In this document: positions 25,382 through 35,693 of the stretch, piece after piece
How the letters are laid out: each line of letters opens with the position of its first letter
How positions within the stretch are numbered: the stretch's first letter is position 1
From: Paralvinella palmiformis
Taxonomy: Eukaryota > Annelida > Polychaeta > Terebellida > Alvinellidae
Length of the DNA: 64,000 bases
Reading direction: 5' to 3'
NCBI GenBank assembly: GCA_025642065.1
Contig: JAODUP010000095.1
Coordinates: 446,001-510,000, forward strand
Made by a program: the position numbers and the translations under genes
The notes under the pieces: generated by a model
What the model was told of the DNA's origin: nothing
The model's input: only the letters and a program-made list of their open reading frames with translations
The model's database searches: none

Positions 25382-25640
25382 GACAGGACAATAACAACAA
25401 CAGCAACAGCAGCGGCAACAACAACAACAAAATAGTAATAATAACAACACTGGCAACAACATCAATATTACTACTACTACTACTACTACTAATAATAATA
25501 ATAACAGAATAAAAACAACATAACAACCACCACCACCACGACAACAACAATATTACACCAACCACTAGCACCATCACCAACAACAACCAAACGAAACAAC
25601 AACAACCACAACAATAACAGCACAAACAACAACAATACAA
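25382..25640. repeat. Imperfect trinucleotide tract (AAC, ACT, AAT, ACC)
   Basis: About 260 bp of mixed AAC, CTA and AAT trinucleotides, strongly purine-asymmetric. The apparent protein on the minus strand is Leu/Ser/Cys low complexity. Confidence 0.9.
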
Positions 25641-26089
25641 TCCTGTTTTATCTAAAACTCGAGAAAGGCAGACAGGAAGTAAGGAGTATTCTGGATTAGT
25701 AACGTGTCGGGGGGGGGGGATATGGGATAATAAATCAGTAGAAGTATAACACGTGACTGGCTGAGATGTTTCATTGATATTCCTCTCACTATCATCTAGG
25801 ACAATAGTTATTCACAAAACTGTTGAATATCTCGCTTAGTGTCGACAGAAAATACGAAGATTTATGAAGCAAGAATCTTAGAATTATTAATCTTCATAAC
25901 ACTGTTGTCTATGGATGGAATCTGTAAGTACACAGGTTCTGTTGAAAGAACACAGCATGTGTCCATAGGCAGAACCTTACAGCCACTCGTGGTACAACCG
26001 TGTTATAATCGAAATATGTGAATTCATATGAATCCGTTTTAGTAGAAATAAATGCGTAAAACATTTCAGTTAATATAATCAACCAAAAA

Positions 26090-26240
26090 CGAACGAACGA
26101 ACGAACGAACGAACGAACGAACGAACGAACGAACGAACGAACGAACGAACGAACGAACGAACGAACGAACGAACGAACGAACGAACGAACGAACGAACGA
26201 ACGAACGAACGAACGAACGAACGAACGAACGAACGAACGA
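26090..26240. repeat. (CGAA)n microsatellite, about 37 copies
   Basis: About 150 bp of uninterrupted ACGA repeats. It is open in several frames (RSFV-type repeats on the minus strand), but these are artefacts. Confidence 0.98.
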
Positions 26241-26504
26241 TCAAAGAAACAAATTACAAAGTAAATATAAAATAGCTGATGTAGCACTTCTGTATGTTAC
26301 AATAATACATTTAATTTAACGCAAGGTGAGCTCGATGTTAATAAAAGACATAAGAGAGTGTCAGTTTATATTTATAATACATCATCTTTATAATAAAACA
26401 ATAAAAAGTAACTGTACTAAATCCAGATCACAGAATAAACACAATCTGATTCTCCTTCCATCAGGAAAGAACAAACCTGGAGTTAATTAATGACACCATC
26501 TTAC

Positions 26505-26724
26505 CGTGTGAATCAATCAGTTGGACGTATGACCTTGGCCGAGGTCGTATCGTATTCAGTAATGGCTGCATCTGACTTTTGACGCCGCTTTTCACGCGAC
26601 TCCGACCGGAACCTCGACCTAGACCTTTGTCCTTGCCGCGACCTTGGCCTTTCGGTGGCGTGGCCGTGCCAGGTTCGGCACTGTCTTCGTTGCTTTCTAG
26701 AATCCTGATACTATCCTCAGACAT
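26505..26724 (-). CDS. Candidate alternative first exon of ninjurin, 73 codons, Gly/Arg/Lys-rich
   Basis: The frame from ATG 26724 begins MSEDSIRILESNEDSAEPGT and ends VQLIDSH at the donor CACG|GTAAGA. It ends in phase 1, so the codon completed by the shared exon is GAC (Asp). An in-frame ATG 17 codons upstream (26775, MRAGSWSFDN...) is an alternative start. I prefer 26724 because the acidic MSEDS start is followed by a coherent low-complexity region. Residues about 22-50 are basic and Gly-rich with RGK, KGLGRG and SGRSRVKSG motifs, so probably disordered. The whole stretch is much more GC-rich than its surroundings. Predicted isoform about 397 residues. The topology expected for ninjurins would put this basic tail outside the cell. 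Confidence 0.62.
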
Positions 26725-27397
26725 CGTAAAGTAAATGATGAGAATGTTGTCAAAGCTCCAGCTACCGGCTCTCATACATCCAGCTAATTAATACTATCAT
26801 AGTCATCATCATCACCATCTTCTTCATCTTCTTCATTAAGACAGCAGCTCATATGTATTTATGAGCTATCCCAGATGATGTAGACATTAGGACATTCAGC
26901 CACCTGGTACTCCCTCAAATCGCGTCCAATGTCTGAGCAATTGTCGGAATAGAAGGATCTGGTTGCTTCAGACAATTGTCTAACTCCCACATCCAAAGAC
27001 AGTCACCCCCGTCCCACCGTTTACGGAGATACACGGCGTATCTCTCATTAACCGGTTCCCATTAACGTCTACAGAGAGCTTGCGGTGATACTGCGCCAGG
27101 CCGCCGACTGGACGAGCAAGCTAGCGGGTACGATACTACCGTGAGTGGCGTTAATGCTTGTTGTAGAGAACGGAGGCCTCGTCACCTTCGCGCGGTGAAT
27201 GGCTGAGGCAGCACTTAGAGAAACTCCTATCAACCGAAACCTCCCCAATAACTGAACGAAGTGACAGTAGCACCGTCGATAGCTAATTGCATTTAGTACC
27301 TGTATCGAGTTGGAAAATAATTCTAATTTCTCATCCTCTCTGTTTCTTCGTTGTTTACTTTGACCAATAAATTTGTAGTTAACTTAGTAAAATTACC

Positions 27398-27596
27398 TTA
27401 ACTTATCACCATTATCCAGTTACTGTAGTCAATAAAGTGTGAAACAGAATGTTTCTCTAAAATTCTGGCAAGATTTACCTCTCCAAAGGTTAGTATATCA
27501 CATCCCTCAAGTGTGATACTGCGACGTAAGTACATATTGATGTCTCGTGATAATACTGGTGACTTGTTTACAAATAAATCATAAACTGGTCCCATC
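27398..27596 (-). CDS. Candidate terminal exon of a small minus-strand gene nested in the ninjurin intron
   Basis: A strong acceptor (TTTGCCCCTTATCCCTAG) is followed by an open frame, usable only in phase 2, encoding 65 residues from MGPVYDLFVNKSPVLSRDIN to FIDYSNWIMVIS and TAA. The amino-acid mix is protein-like (hydrophobic, charged and aromatic residues interspersed) rather than low-complexity. The upstream exon at 28737-28849 ends in exactly phase 2, so the two can be joined without a frame break. I do not recognise the protein. No AATAAA is seen shortly after the stop on this strand. The alternative is a chance ORF or a decayed mobile-element fragment. Confidence 0.33.
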
Positions 27597-28736
27597 CTAG
27601 GGATAAGGGGCAAATTCTTTGTCCATCACAGTCACGCTGTAGTGAGTCTAGATGCCGAATAATCCGCGAGTAATGCAATTTGCCGTAGGAGATCCCAGAA
27701 CAATGAACAATCCTGATGATGGTACCAGCGCGTATCCCGTTTATCATTAATCAGGATATCTCCCTACGAAGACTAGGAAATTATTCCAGTTTTGGAGACG
27801 AGCGATATCCCAAGTGGCACTCCAGCCAAACATTTGGTCATCAAATAAAAGTGCATAACCTTTACTCGACCAAGACACCTATAATTGCGATTTACCGACA
27901 GAAACAGCAATCCACTCTCCACAATCACAGACATAGCCTAAAAAGAGCATCCACCGTTTCTTCTCCGATTGGTCTAGCAACATTCCACCAATCCCGCAAG
28001 TTCCAGTTTGGGATAAACACTTCTGTGGGACCAACGTTATCCATTTGTTTCTCCGCTTCAGTGAGATCAGGTCTGAGCTTGGTATGAGCGATTAGCGGAG
28101 GATGGTAGACGGCTTAACGCCGGCGAAGCTTCGTATTTAGATCACGATTTAATCACTTAAAGTAAACAAATCTCACAATAAGCCGTTATTCTGCGGGTGA
28201 CAGAGCGAAGAGTCGCAAAGAGACACCGCGACTTGGCCGAGTGGAGCGGCTATTTAGAGCTCTGATTTGTCACTAGCGCGGAGTTCAGGGTACTCAGACA
28301 CACATCCACACGTACACACACACACACACACACACATACACACACACGCACAGATAATCAGTTAGTCAGTCAGTTTGTAGACCAAGCCAATTCGTAGGCG
28401 TACAATTGCAGCCAGGATGACATTAAATGCCACCATTTGCCAAATGTATGACAATATCTTGGCCTCGGTTATGCCGCTCCAGTTCGCCTTGAGCCGTTTC
28501 ACGTACGTCGGCGTCTTTGTAGTGATCGGATTTAGCCCCTTTCCGGAGATTGTGTGTCTGATTGCTGTTGACGTTCACGTGGAATTACATCTCTGTATGA
28601 AATCGCATTGCTCTATTCATTACCAGCATCATTACTGCCTTAGAAGGCCAAAAACTGCCAACCAATAGGCGGTGACAAAACGCCGCCCCTCCGCATACCG
28701 TATAACATCAGCATAACCAGGACGACACGCACTTAC

Positions 28737-28849
28737 AATGGAGCTCTGGATCCCAGGGACAAATCCCATTGCCGACGTGTGGCCGGAGATTTGTAACGCG
28801 CTAAATACAATTTCTGACATCGCCAACTAGTTCGCGCCGAGCTCGCCAT
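28737..28849 (-). CDS. Candidate first exon, Arg/Ser-rich N terminus (partner of 27398-27596)
   Basis: ATG at 28849 encodes MASSARTSWRCQKLYLARYK and ends LGSRAP plus two bases at the consensus donor CCATT|GTAAGT. Phase 2 matches the acceptor at 27596, which would give a protein of about 103 residues. The first 37 residues are rich in Arg and Ser, with one Asp as the only acidic residue, as in mitochondrial presequences; that is an inference from composition only. A second ATG in another frame (MSEIVFSALQISGHTS) is also open and ends in phase 0; it cannot join the downstream exon but might be the real frame of a different transcript. Neither frame fits the ninjurin shared exon. Confidence 0.33.
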
Positions 28850-29573
28850 AACCCGGATAAATAGATGTCAGACTCCTAACGTCAATTCAACGTTGTCTAA
28901 CGTCACATCGACGTTCTCTGCTGAGCAGTTGACGTACTACGTCTCAGTGCCCTACCGACATTCCCATATAAAAGATGGCCAGCTCCAGATAGAGGCTAGG
29001 TCTTAGAGGGCTAAGATAAATCATTGCTCGACTCTCTCCTAGCATCTCCAATAGACAATCTCAATCTCAGTGTACTCGTTAAGGATCGCTCGCCATAGAA
29101 ACGTATTAAGATTGAATACACCAAATGATGGGGAAGAGGGGGGAGGGCGAATGGGGAGATCCGGAAACGCTTTCGACTTTCTTGGCTTATTTTGCTTGTA
29201 ATTTGTTCTCTTATCTCGAAGATCTTCCCTAATAAAGCCAAAAAGTCTCCGCTGGCAAATAAAACACGTTTTTACGAGGCGGAATTTTCCCTTTCATTTG
29301 ATCAAGATGGCCGCCATGTTTTCGGATGAAGGGTTTTATTTAATGATGTCACGTGACATTTTCCAAGCTTTGATACCTTGAGTTCATCATATGAGTCGAG
29401 CTTTCGTTTATCGTTCACCGTGTCAACCGTCGAGCACGTCTGACGTATAAAAGTGTAACTAAATATAGTCATTTTAAAAAACGATACCTAGGACATCTAG
29501 GGTGGTAGATAGTACGATGGTTAGGTCGGAAGCTAAGATGACAACTAGAACTAGGTCGGAAGTTAGATATATA

Positions 29574-29574
<1 letters not shown>

Positions 29575-29627
<53 letters not shown>
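29575..29627. repeat. (TA)n microsatellite
   Basis: About 26 TA units flanked by two copies of CTAGGTCGGAAG at 29521 and 29551. Confidence 0.95.
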
Positions 29628-29630
<3 letters not shown>

Positions 29631-30149
29631 ATACGTATGTTTCCGTGGGTATCTCTATCGGCAGACACATCTTTAGCATTATATTACACGCATGCACGCA
29701 CGCACGCGTATGCACTGATCTCTTACTCCTGTTTACGCAACATAATGATGTTGTTTATAATCTGTAACTGCAAGATATCCGAAAGAAACACTAAGTGAAC
29801 TTCTGAAAAATGTGGTTTTGTTAACTCAGGTGATCATAGGGATAGGTTTGACTGTATATATTACAGAAACCTAGATTATCTTACTGGCCCTATGTTGACC
29901 CTTAGATAATATACATAAATATTGATTAATGTTATCTAGATCCTTCATTTGGCCAATAACATCGTGATCCCGATGTCTCTTTCTGTTGGCTAATTTTCTT
30001 AGTACGACACGCCACAGATCAATATATACCTATTTAAAATGATCACTAGTTGGCGTTATTCCTGTACCAAACTGTGTCCCTTATTAGTGAGGGATGGGAG
30101 ATATCGCCCCCCCCCCAGTCACCACATAACCTAAAGTCAATAGTAATAG

Positions 30150-30510
30150 GCGTCTCGCCATCTCCCTATCTCTCCCGTCTCCCCATCTCTCGCGTCTCCA
30201 TATCTCTCCCGTCTGTCTACCTCACCATCTCCCCCGTTTCTTCATCTCTCCCATCTCCCCATCTCTCCCGTCTCTCTATCTTTCCCGCCTCACCATCTCT
30301 CCCGCCTCACCATCTCTCTCTTCTCCCCATCTCTGCCGTCTCCCCATCTCCCCTGTCCCCCCATCTCTTGTCTCCACATCTCTCTAGCTCTCACGTCTCT
30401 CCACCTGTCCCGCTTCCCCATCTCTCCCGTCTCTCCATCTCCCCCGTCTCCTCATCTCCCCATCTCCCTGTCTCCCCATCTCCCCCGTCTTCCCATCTTC
30501 CCCCCGTGTA
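30150..30510. repeat. 17-bp C/T-rich minisatellite
   Basis: Variants of CTCTCCCGTCTCCCCAT are repeated about twenty times on a pure pyrimidine background, giving a polypurine-polypyrimidine tract. A GAT trinucleotide run follows at 30555-30652. Confidence 0.85.
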
Positions 30511-30710
30511 TTTAGATAACTGTAATAATCTTACAATCATGTTAGCTTTTAATTATGATAATGATGATGTATGCGATGATGATGTTGATGATGATGATAA
30601 TGATGATGATGATGATGATGGTAGAGGTAGTGATGATGATAATGATGACTAATTCATAAAGTAGAGAACAAAGAAATTAATCCGAAGTCGAACAATAAAT
30701 TTTAATAATA

Positions 30711-30715
<5 letters not shown>

Positions 30716-30751
<36 letters not shown>
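30716..30751. repeat. (TA)n microsatellite
   Basis: About 17 TA units. Confidence 0.95.
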
Positions 30752-30755
<4 letters not shown>

Positions 30756-32367
30756 TATGCAGCAGAACATGTATATAAATACCATCCCCTTTTAATAATA
30801 TTATTAATAATAATTAGAAAACTTCTATTGCGCCATTATCCCCGTAAAGAATCGAGCTCAGTGGCGCACCTAATACAGACAAATATACTAAAGGTACCAA
30901 CTGAGGTGGTTCGTTAGATGGTTGAGATGACAAGTTTCACTGCATTATAAAATGGAGAAGGCCACAAACCTGAGTCAAATATCATAAATTTATCATTCTA
31001 TTTAGTAACAACAAGACAGTCTAGTTAATGTTTACTACACAAAATTAGGATACATGGAACAAGTCTGGATCACCATTTCATACGCGGCGATCCTAATTCG
31101 GGAGATTTTGGCCGCCATTTATCGGAGGTTTTCCGGCGAAATGAGAAATTTATAGCGTCATGATTACGTGACAAAATCACGATACACCATCCGCTTCTGG
31201 TACACCACGTGACCACAGTGCCCCTAGCGGATAATACAGTGTGTATTGTACAGTGGTCTGTAGCCTTAAATATTTGAAGAATATAATTACTCCTAACTGA
31301 GAAATATTAATTAGATACTATTTCGTTTGTCAGCAAGAGAAATCAAATAATGAAGACATTATATGATTTAAAGTAAATTTGTTTTAAGGTGTAAATATAT
31401 TTATATATATATATATACCCGCACACGCACACACACACGCACACACATACAGAGGCACACATAACTCATAACTCATTTTAGAAATGATTTCTTGAATATG
31501 TAAATAACCTTATAATAGTAAAAATGGTAATAATATTAAGAATAATCCAAGATTAATTCACAAAAAACATTCTGATTCATCAGCCATTTTTGCTGCCAAA
31601 TTAACTTTTAACCCCCCCCCCCCTCGTCCTCGGGTGCTGTCAGTGTTATCTCTGGAGACTTAATAGCGATCCTTTATCTGATAAAGTCTAGCTATCTTCC
31701 TTCCCTCAATCCAGAAGAAGAGAGACCGAGAAGACACGAAAAAAACTTAATTTTTCTCTAATTGATTTCCTGTCAACTTTTCTATTGGAAACCGATGACA
31801 AAACTGGATAGGAACAGGGAACGGTTAGGGTAAGTGAGGGGTTTGGGAGTGAGAGAGGAGCTGACAGCGGAGTTGGGGGGGGGGGGGGGAGGGGCTGCGG
31901 CGTCTTCATTGTGGCAAAACATGTCAGCCATATAGTGACTGACAGACTGACATACAGACATACAGACAGACACATCGATAGACAGACAGATACAGATAGA
32001 TGGAAAGAAACACAAATAGGATGAGATTATCTATTTGACTGTATCGTGATTAATTGAGTGAATGAATGAGTGAGTCAGTAAGTGAGTGAGTGAGTGATAA
32101 TACACACGCACGCACACACCTAAAAGTAGAGACAGCGAGACCTACAGACAGACATACCTACAGACAGACAGACACTCAACTGATAGATACACATAGACAC
32201 ACACACACATAACTTGGCCGCTCGCAATTTTAACGTAAAATAGACATTGATGTATTATTCTGGATTAGAACCGTGTAATTATTTAGGATTCGACGATGTT
32301 GATGATTTCTATCTGGTCGATCATGAAATAGGTAATGGAAGTATATAACTTAATGATTGTATGGCAG

Positions 32368-32602
32368 GGACAACGAAACACTATTCACCATCATAAGTGT
32401 TAGTGGTAACAGATTTAAGCACCGTACACGATATAATAAATATTTGCTTACATCACATCTAAAACACGAGATAAACGCCCTACGCTATGCTCTCGATAAA
32501 TGTCAAGGTCGGCATTTCGTAATAAATAGATCGTATTTTGTAAACAGGCGAGATAGAGAAGAATACGAGACATTGATCTACTTCCACCCAATCACCGAAT
32601 GA
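32368..32602 (+). CDS. Candidate terminal exon of a plus-strand gene
   Basis: After an acceptor-like TTGTATGGCAG, a frame that needs phase-2 entry runs for 77 residues (DNETLFTIISVSGNRFKHRT ... ETLIYFHPITE) to TGA. An AATAAA lies five bases past the stop. Composition is protein-like, with many Arg, Asn, His and Tyr, and no low-complexity run. The exon at 15928-15992 leaves in phase 2, making an in-frame join possible across a 16-kb intron. I recognise no domain. It overlaps no ninjurin exon, so it would be transcribed antisense to the ninjurin intron. Confidence 0.35.
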
Positions 32603-33210
32603 CAATAATAAATGTCAGTACTAAATCCCATCCTCTAACAAAGGTAGGTCATTAAATGTGATCGATAATTGCTCTATCTCCGACTTACAGTTGGCTGTAC
32701 GCGAGTACAGCGATATATGTAGATTGTACATTGTATCTCGAGAACACAGACTGGACATTAGGTGATTGATGATATTGGTCAAATGATTGGTTAGAGTGAT
32801 TACTCAAGGAAATTTATTCAATATAAATGAATGATCAGTTAATATGACCCGATAATTGAACTGATCTAAAAGCGAACGAAGCAAAGTGATTGGTTCCAGT
32901 TGTCAGTTAGAACCAGTAATCAGAAGAACTGGTTTATGTGACAAATTCGAACCAGTGATCAAAATATCAGATTATTGTAAATATTATTACCTAATAAATA
33001 TTGACCTTAATCACAGGCTAATTAATTCAGTTAGTTAATATTTCTGTAGTTAATCAAATTGAGCGAAGTACTAGATCAGCATAACTTAGAGAAATTACCA
33101 TAATATGTAAATCTAAATATTGAGTTAGTCTGATAATATTTAGTATAATTAATTAAAACCTATTTCAGGTATCTATTTTGACAATCAATTATTTCCGGAC
33201 ACCCGCGAAT

Positions 33211-33213
<3 letters not shown>

Positions 33214-33254
<41 letters not shown>
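33214..33254. repeat. (TA)n microsatellite
   Basis: About 20 TA units, 300 bp upstream of the candidate plus-strand start at 33544. Confidence 0.95.
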
Positions 33255-33258
<4 letters not shown>

Positions 33259-33543
33259 GTATGAATAATAAATAATAACACAAACAAAGCCACTTCAGGA
33301 AATTACATTAGATCATTCGTGTGCGTGAACACGCGAGCTCAGCGTGACCACTTCCGACAACTAGTCATGTGATCGACGTCCGGGTCACGTGTCTAGAAGT
33401 GCCTGGAAAGCGGAATCGAAACCGGAAACGATATATCAGTTGCAAGTGGTCGATTATTGACAGACGATTAAAAAGCGAGTCGATTCATCGTTATTGATTA
33501 TTCGAGTGATCTCGGTGAAGCGTCTGTCCATGTTCGAAGAATC

Positions 33544-33577
33544 ATGTCGGATGATTTCCTCGCTCGGTTCATAAAAG
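33544..33577 (+). CDS. Candidate first coding exon of a plus-strand gene
   Basis: ATG at 33544 encodes MSDDFLARFIK and is followed by the donor AAAAG|GTAAAT, phase 1. The upstream 200 bp are richer in GC and CpG than the surroundings and have no microsatellite, which suits a promoter. The frame could continue in phase at 57355, giving FIK-GRKKTITVSS. With only 11 codons this rests on the start context and donor. Confidence 0.28.
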
Positions 33578-33904
33578 GTAAATATTTATAGCTTAGAATT
33601 ACGTGTATATGGAGAAATGATATCAACCATGAAGTTAGTGAAGCGTAACCATTTTTTTTATGTAGGTGCTATGTACCAACAGTTATAACAAATATTTATC
33701 ATCAAGCATTAATGTATGTTCGCCTGTATGTGAGTGCGCGCACATGCGTGAGTATGTGTGTTAACGTAGTGTCCATTGAACAGATTCACAGATTAATACA
33801 GACATGGTCCCCCCCCTCTCTCTCTGCTTGTATACGTGCACACGCGTGTATCATTAAATTTGTGAACAATAACATATTACTGTATTTTGAAATGTTAATT
33901 ATCG

Positions 33905-33946
<42 letters not shown>

Positions 33947-34739
33947 GTGTGTATGTAGGTGGATGGAGGTGTGGGTGTTTCATTTGTTACAGTTTGTTTT
34001 CAGATCCATGCCCACTTCTAGTTTACTATATACACATCTCTCAATATGGCATCATGACCTTCTCTAATGACCCAATAAACTGACACAATATTATAATAAA
34101 GCCTACAATAATGTTACTCATATCAGCAGCAAGTGACCTGAAGCTAAACATTCTGAGAACAACAACATCAGAGAAGACATCAAACGGTAATCACACTCAC
34201 TGCTAAGGCAATATCTCATCAAGGCATGAGGGACACGAGATTACACTTTATAGCACTCAGTCATAGACAGATAGGCAGGCAGAAAGGCAGACACACAGAA
34301 AGATTCACGAAGCAGTGAATATTTGACGTTCTCTGATTGGCTGGTGACGTCATCATTTGATGACACCACCAAATACAGCTCGATTAATGTGGTAATATTG
34401 TAGGAAGAGGAGCAAACCACATTAGAGCCATTAATAACACCTGTCCCATTAGCCATCAGAGCTGTTTTACTCAGATATATCATGAGAGTGGGACAGAACA
34501 GACATTAAGGGAGGCGTTGCCATAACGACCAGTAATTATCACAGGTAGCACGATAATCGCAATGGTACGGATTAATGGCGGTTAACAGACAGATAGACAA
34601 ACAACTGAAAGGGTGTTCAGAGATATAGTTACATTAATTATTCTTTTATCTTCCCTTATTCTGCCTTCTGTTTACTATATTTGGTTAATATAATAAACTT
34701 TATTGCTTTATCCATTCGATCTCCTTGTGATAATTATGT

Positions 34740-34925
34740 TGATGATGATTGATGTTTTACGGCCACTTTTGTGCACAAGGTAAGCTAAATGGGCCGAGCG
34801 ACTTCCAAAGGTAATAAGACGAAGTGAAAGACGAAACAACCTTCAGATATGCCCACGCCGGGATTCGAACACGGGTGGTAGTGATCTGTGGTCCAGCACG
34901 CTACCGCTAGACCACGGATTCGATC
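34740..34925 (-). mobile_element. tRNA-derived SINE, minus orientation
   Basis: On the minus strand, GTGGTCTAGCGGTAGCGTG (A box near 34900-34910) and GTGTTCGAATCCCGG (B box, 34859-34871) are spaced as in a tRNA, followed by a non-tRNA body. Anticodon-stem pairing is poor, so it is a SINE. Confidence 0.6.
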
Positions 34926-35068
34926 TCCCTGTATAATATCTTCAAATATTAAACGTTAGTGTGCATCTTTATAGGCGATACACCGTATATTCTGACAGGG
35001 ATATTTAAAGCCGCATGGCGTGGGTTAGAGGAACAACGAACTATTGACCCGGAAGTGATCGCACTTAC

Positions 35069-35216
35069 CGGCAGAATCCATAAGAAGCACACCACGTGGC
35101 CTGTGCTCCAGACCGCGTCTTTCTGGTCTGGTCTTCACTTCCGGCGTCCTCTGCTCAGCGGAGTGTGACAACGGAAGTATCTTCTCCGCCATTTTGTCTC
35201 CATCTTTCTTCGTCAT
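35069..35216 (-). CDS. Candidate alternative first exon of ninjurin, 49 codons
   Basis: ATG at 35216 (MTKKDGDKMAEKILPLSHSA...) runs open for 49 codons plus one base to the consensus donor GCCG|GTAAGT, ending RGVLLMDSA. Phase 1 again fits the shared exon. The second Met (residue 9) sits in an AAAATGGCGG context like a YY1-type initiator element, so translation could start at either Met. The peptide is charged (many Lys, Arg, Glu) with no hydrophobic segment. Upstream on the same strand the sequence is relatively GC- and CpG-rich, as expected for a promoter. Predicted isoform about 373 residues. The overlapping plus-strand ORFs have no splice support. Confidence 0.62.
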
Positions 35217-35372
35217 ATTTCGTTCATAAAGCTCACTCGCCGTTCTACCACAATCGTGACGTCATTGCGCCCGAAGCCAGCCTGCAGTATTCCCTCTGGT
35301 ATGGCCTCGTTCTCGTGCCAAAATGTCCAAGCGATCGCTGATGAATCGATAGTTTTCCCGCCAACATGAACC

Positions 35373-35693
35373 TCAGTATCGCATAGTGTGTAATGGCAGA
35401 AAATATGATGGATAATATAGCGCTCTGGTGATGAGAATACTGTTGTTATTGTGGTTTAGAAGCAGCACGGCACCATGATGCCTCTGGACGTCTCTTTTCC
35501 CCTTTTGCCAGATGGTCAATAGATAATATGAGATATCGTCTGCTATCTTCTGTGTTGTTTGACCCTCGGCTATCGTAGCATCAACAATCGTCGTCCAAAA
35601 GCTAACAACATTACTGGCCACAAATACCAGAACAAGCGCCGTCCATTGGAACAACGAGCAATTCGTCTGTCGAAGAGCGCCAACTCGCGCCAA
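35373..35693 (-). other. Open frame with a hydrophobic segment upstream of a ninjurin first exon
   Basis: A minus-strand frame of 106 codons has no ATG at its start but reads QTNCSLFQWTALVLVFVASN with a hydrophobic stretch long enough for a membrane helix, followed by a charged tail to TGA. It lies about 150 bp upstream of the 35069-35216 first exon on the same strand, in what should be its promoter or 5' leader. I see no splice signals that would make it coding, so it is probably a chance frame in GC-richer DNA. Confidence 0.12.

Noticed and set aside
26066..26287. Long frames with repeated RSFV residues across the CGAA array.
   Set aside because: Pure tetranucleotide repeat; any stop-free repeat gives such frames.
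30050..30652. Plus-strand frame of 200 codons rich in Ser, Pro and Leu, ending in an Asp run.
   Set aside because: It is the reading of a 17-bp pyrimidine minisatellite followed by a GAT repeat.
34850..34925. A possible tRNA gene on the minus strand, with good A and B boxes.
   Set aside because: Acceptor and anticodon stems do not pair and a SINE body follows.
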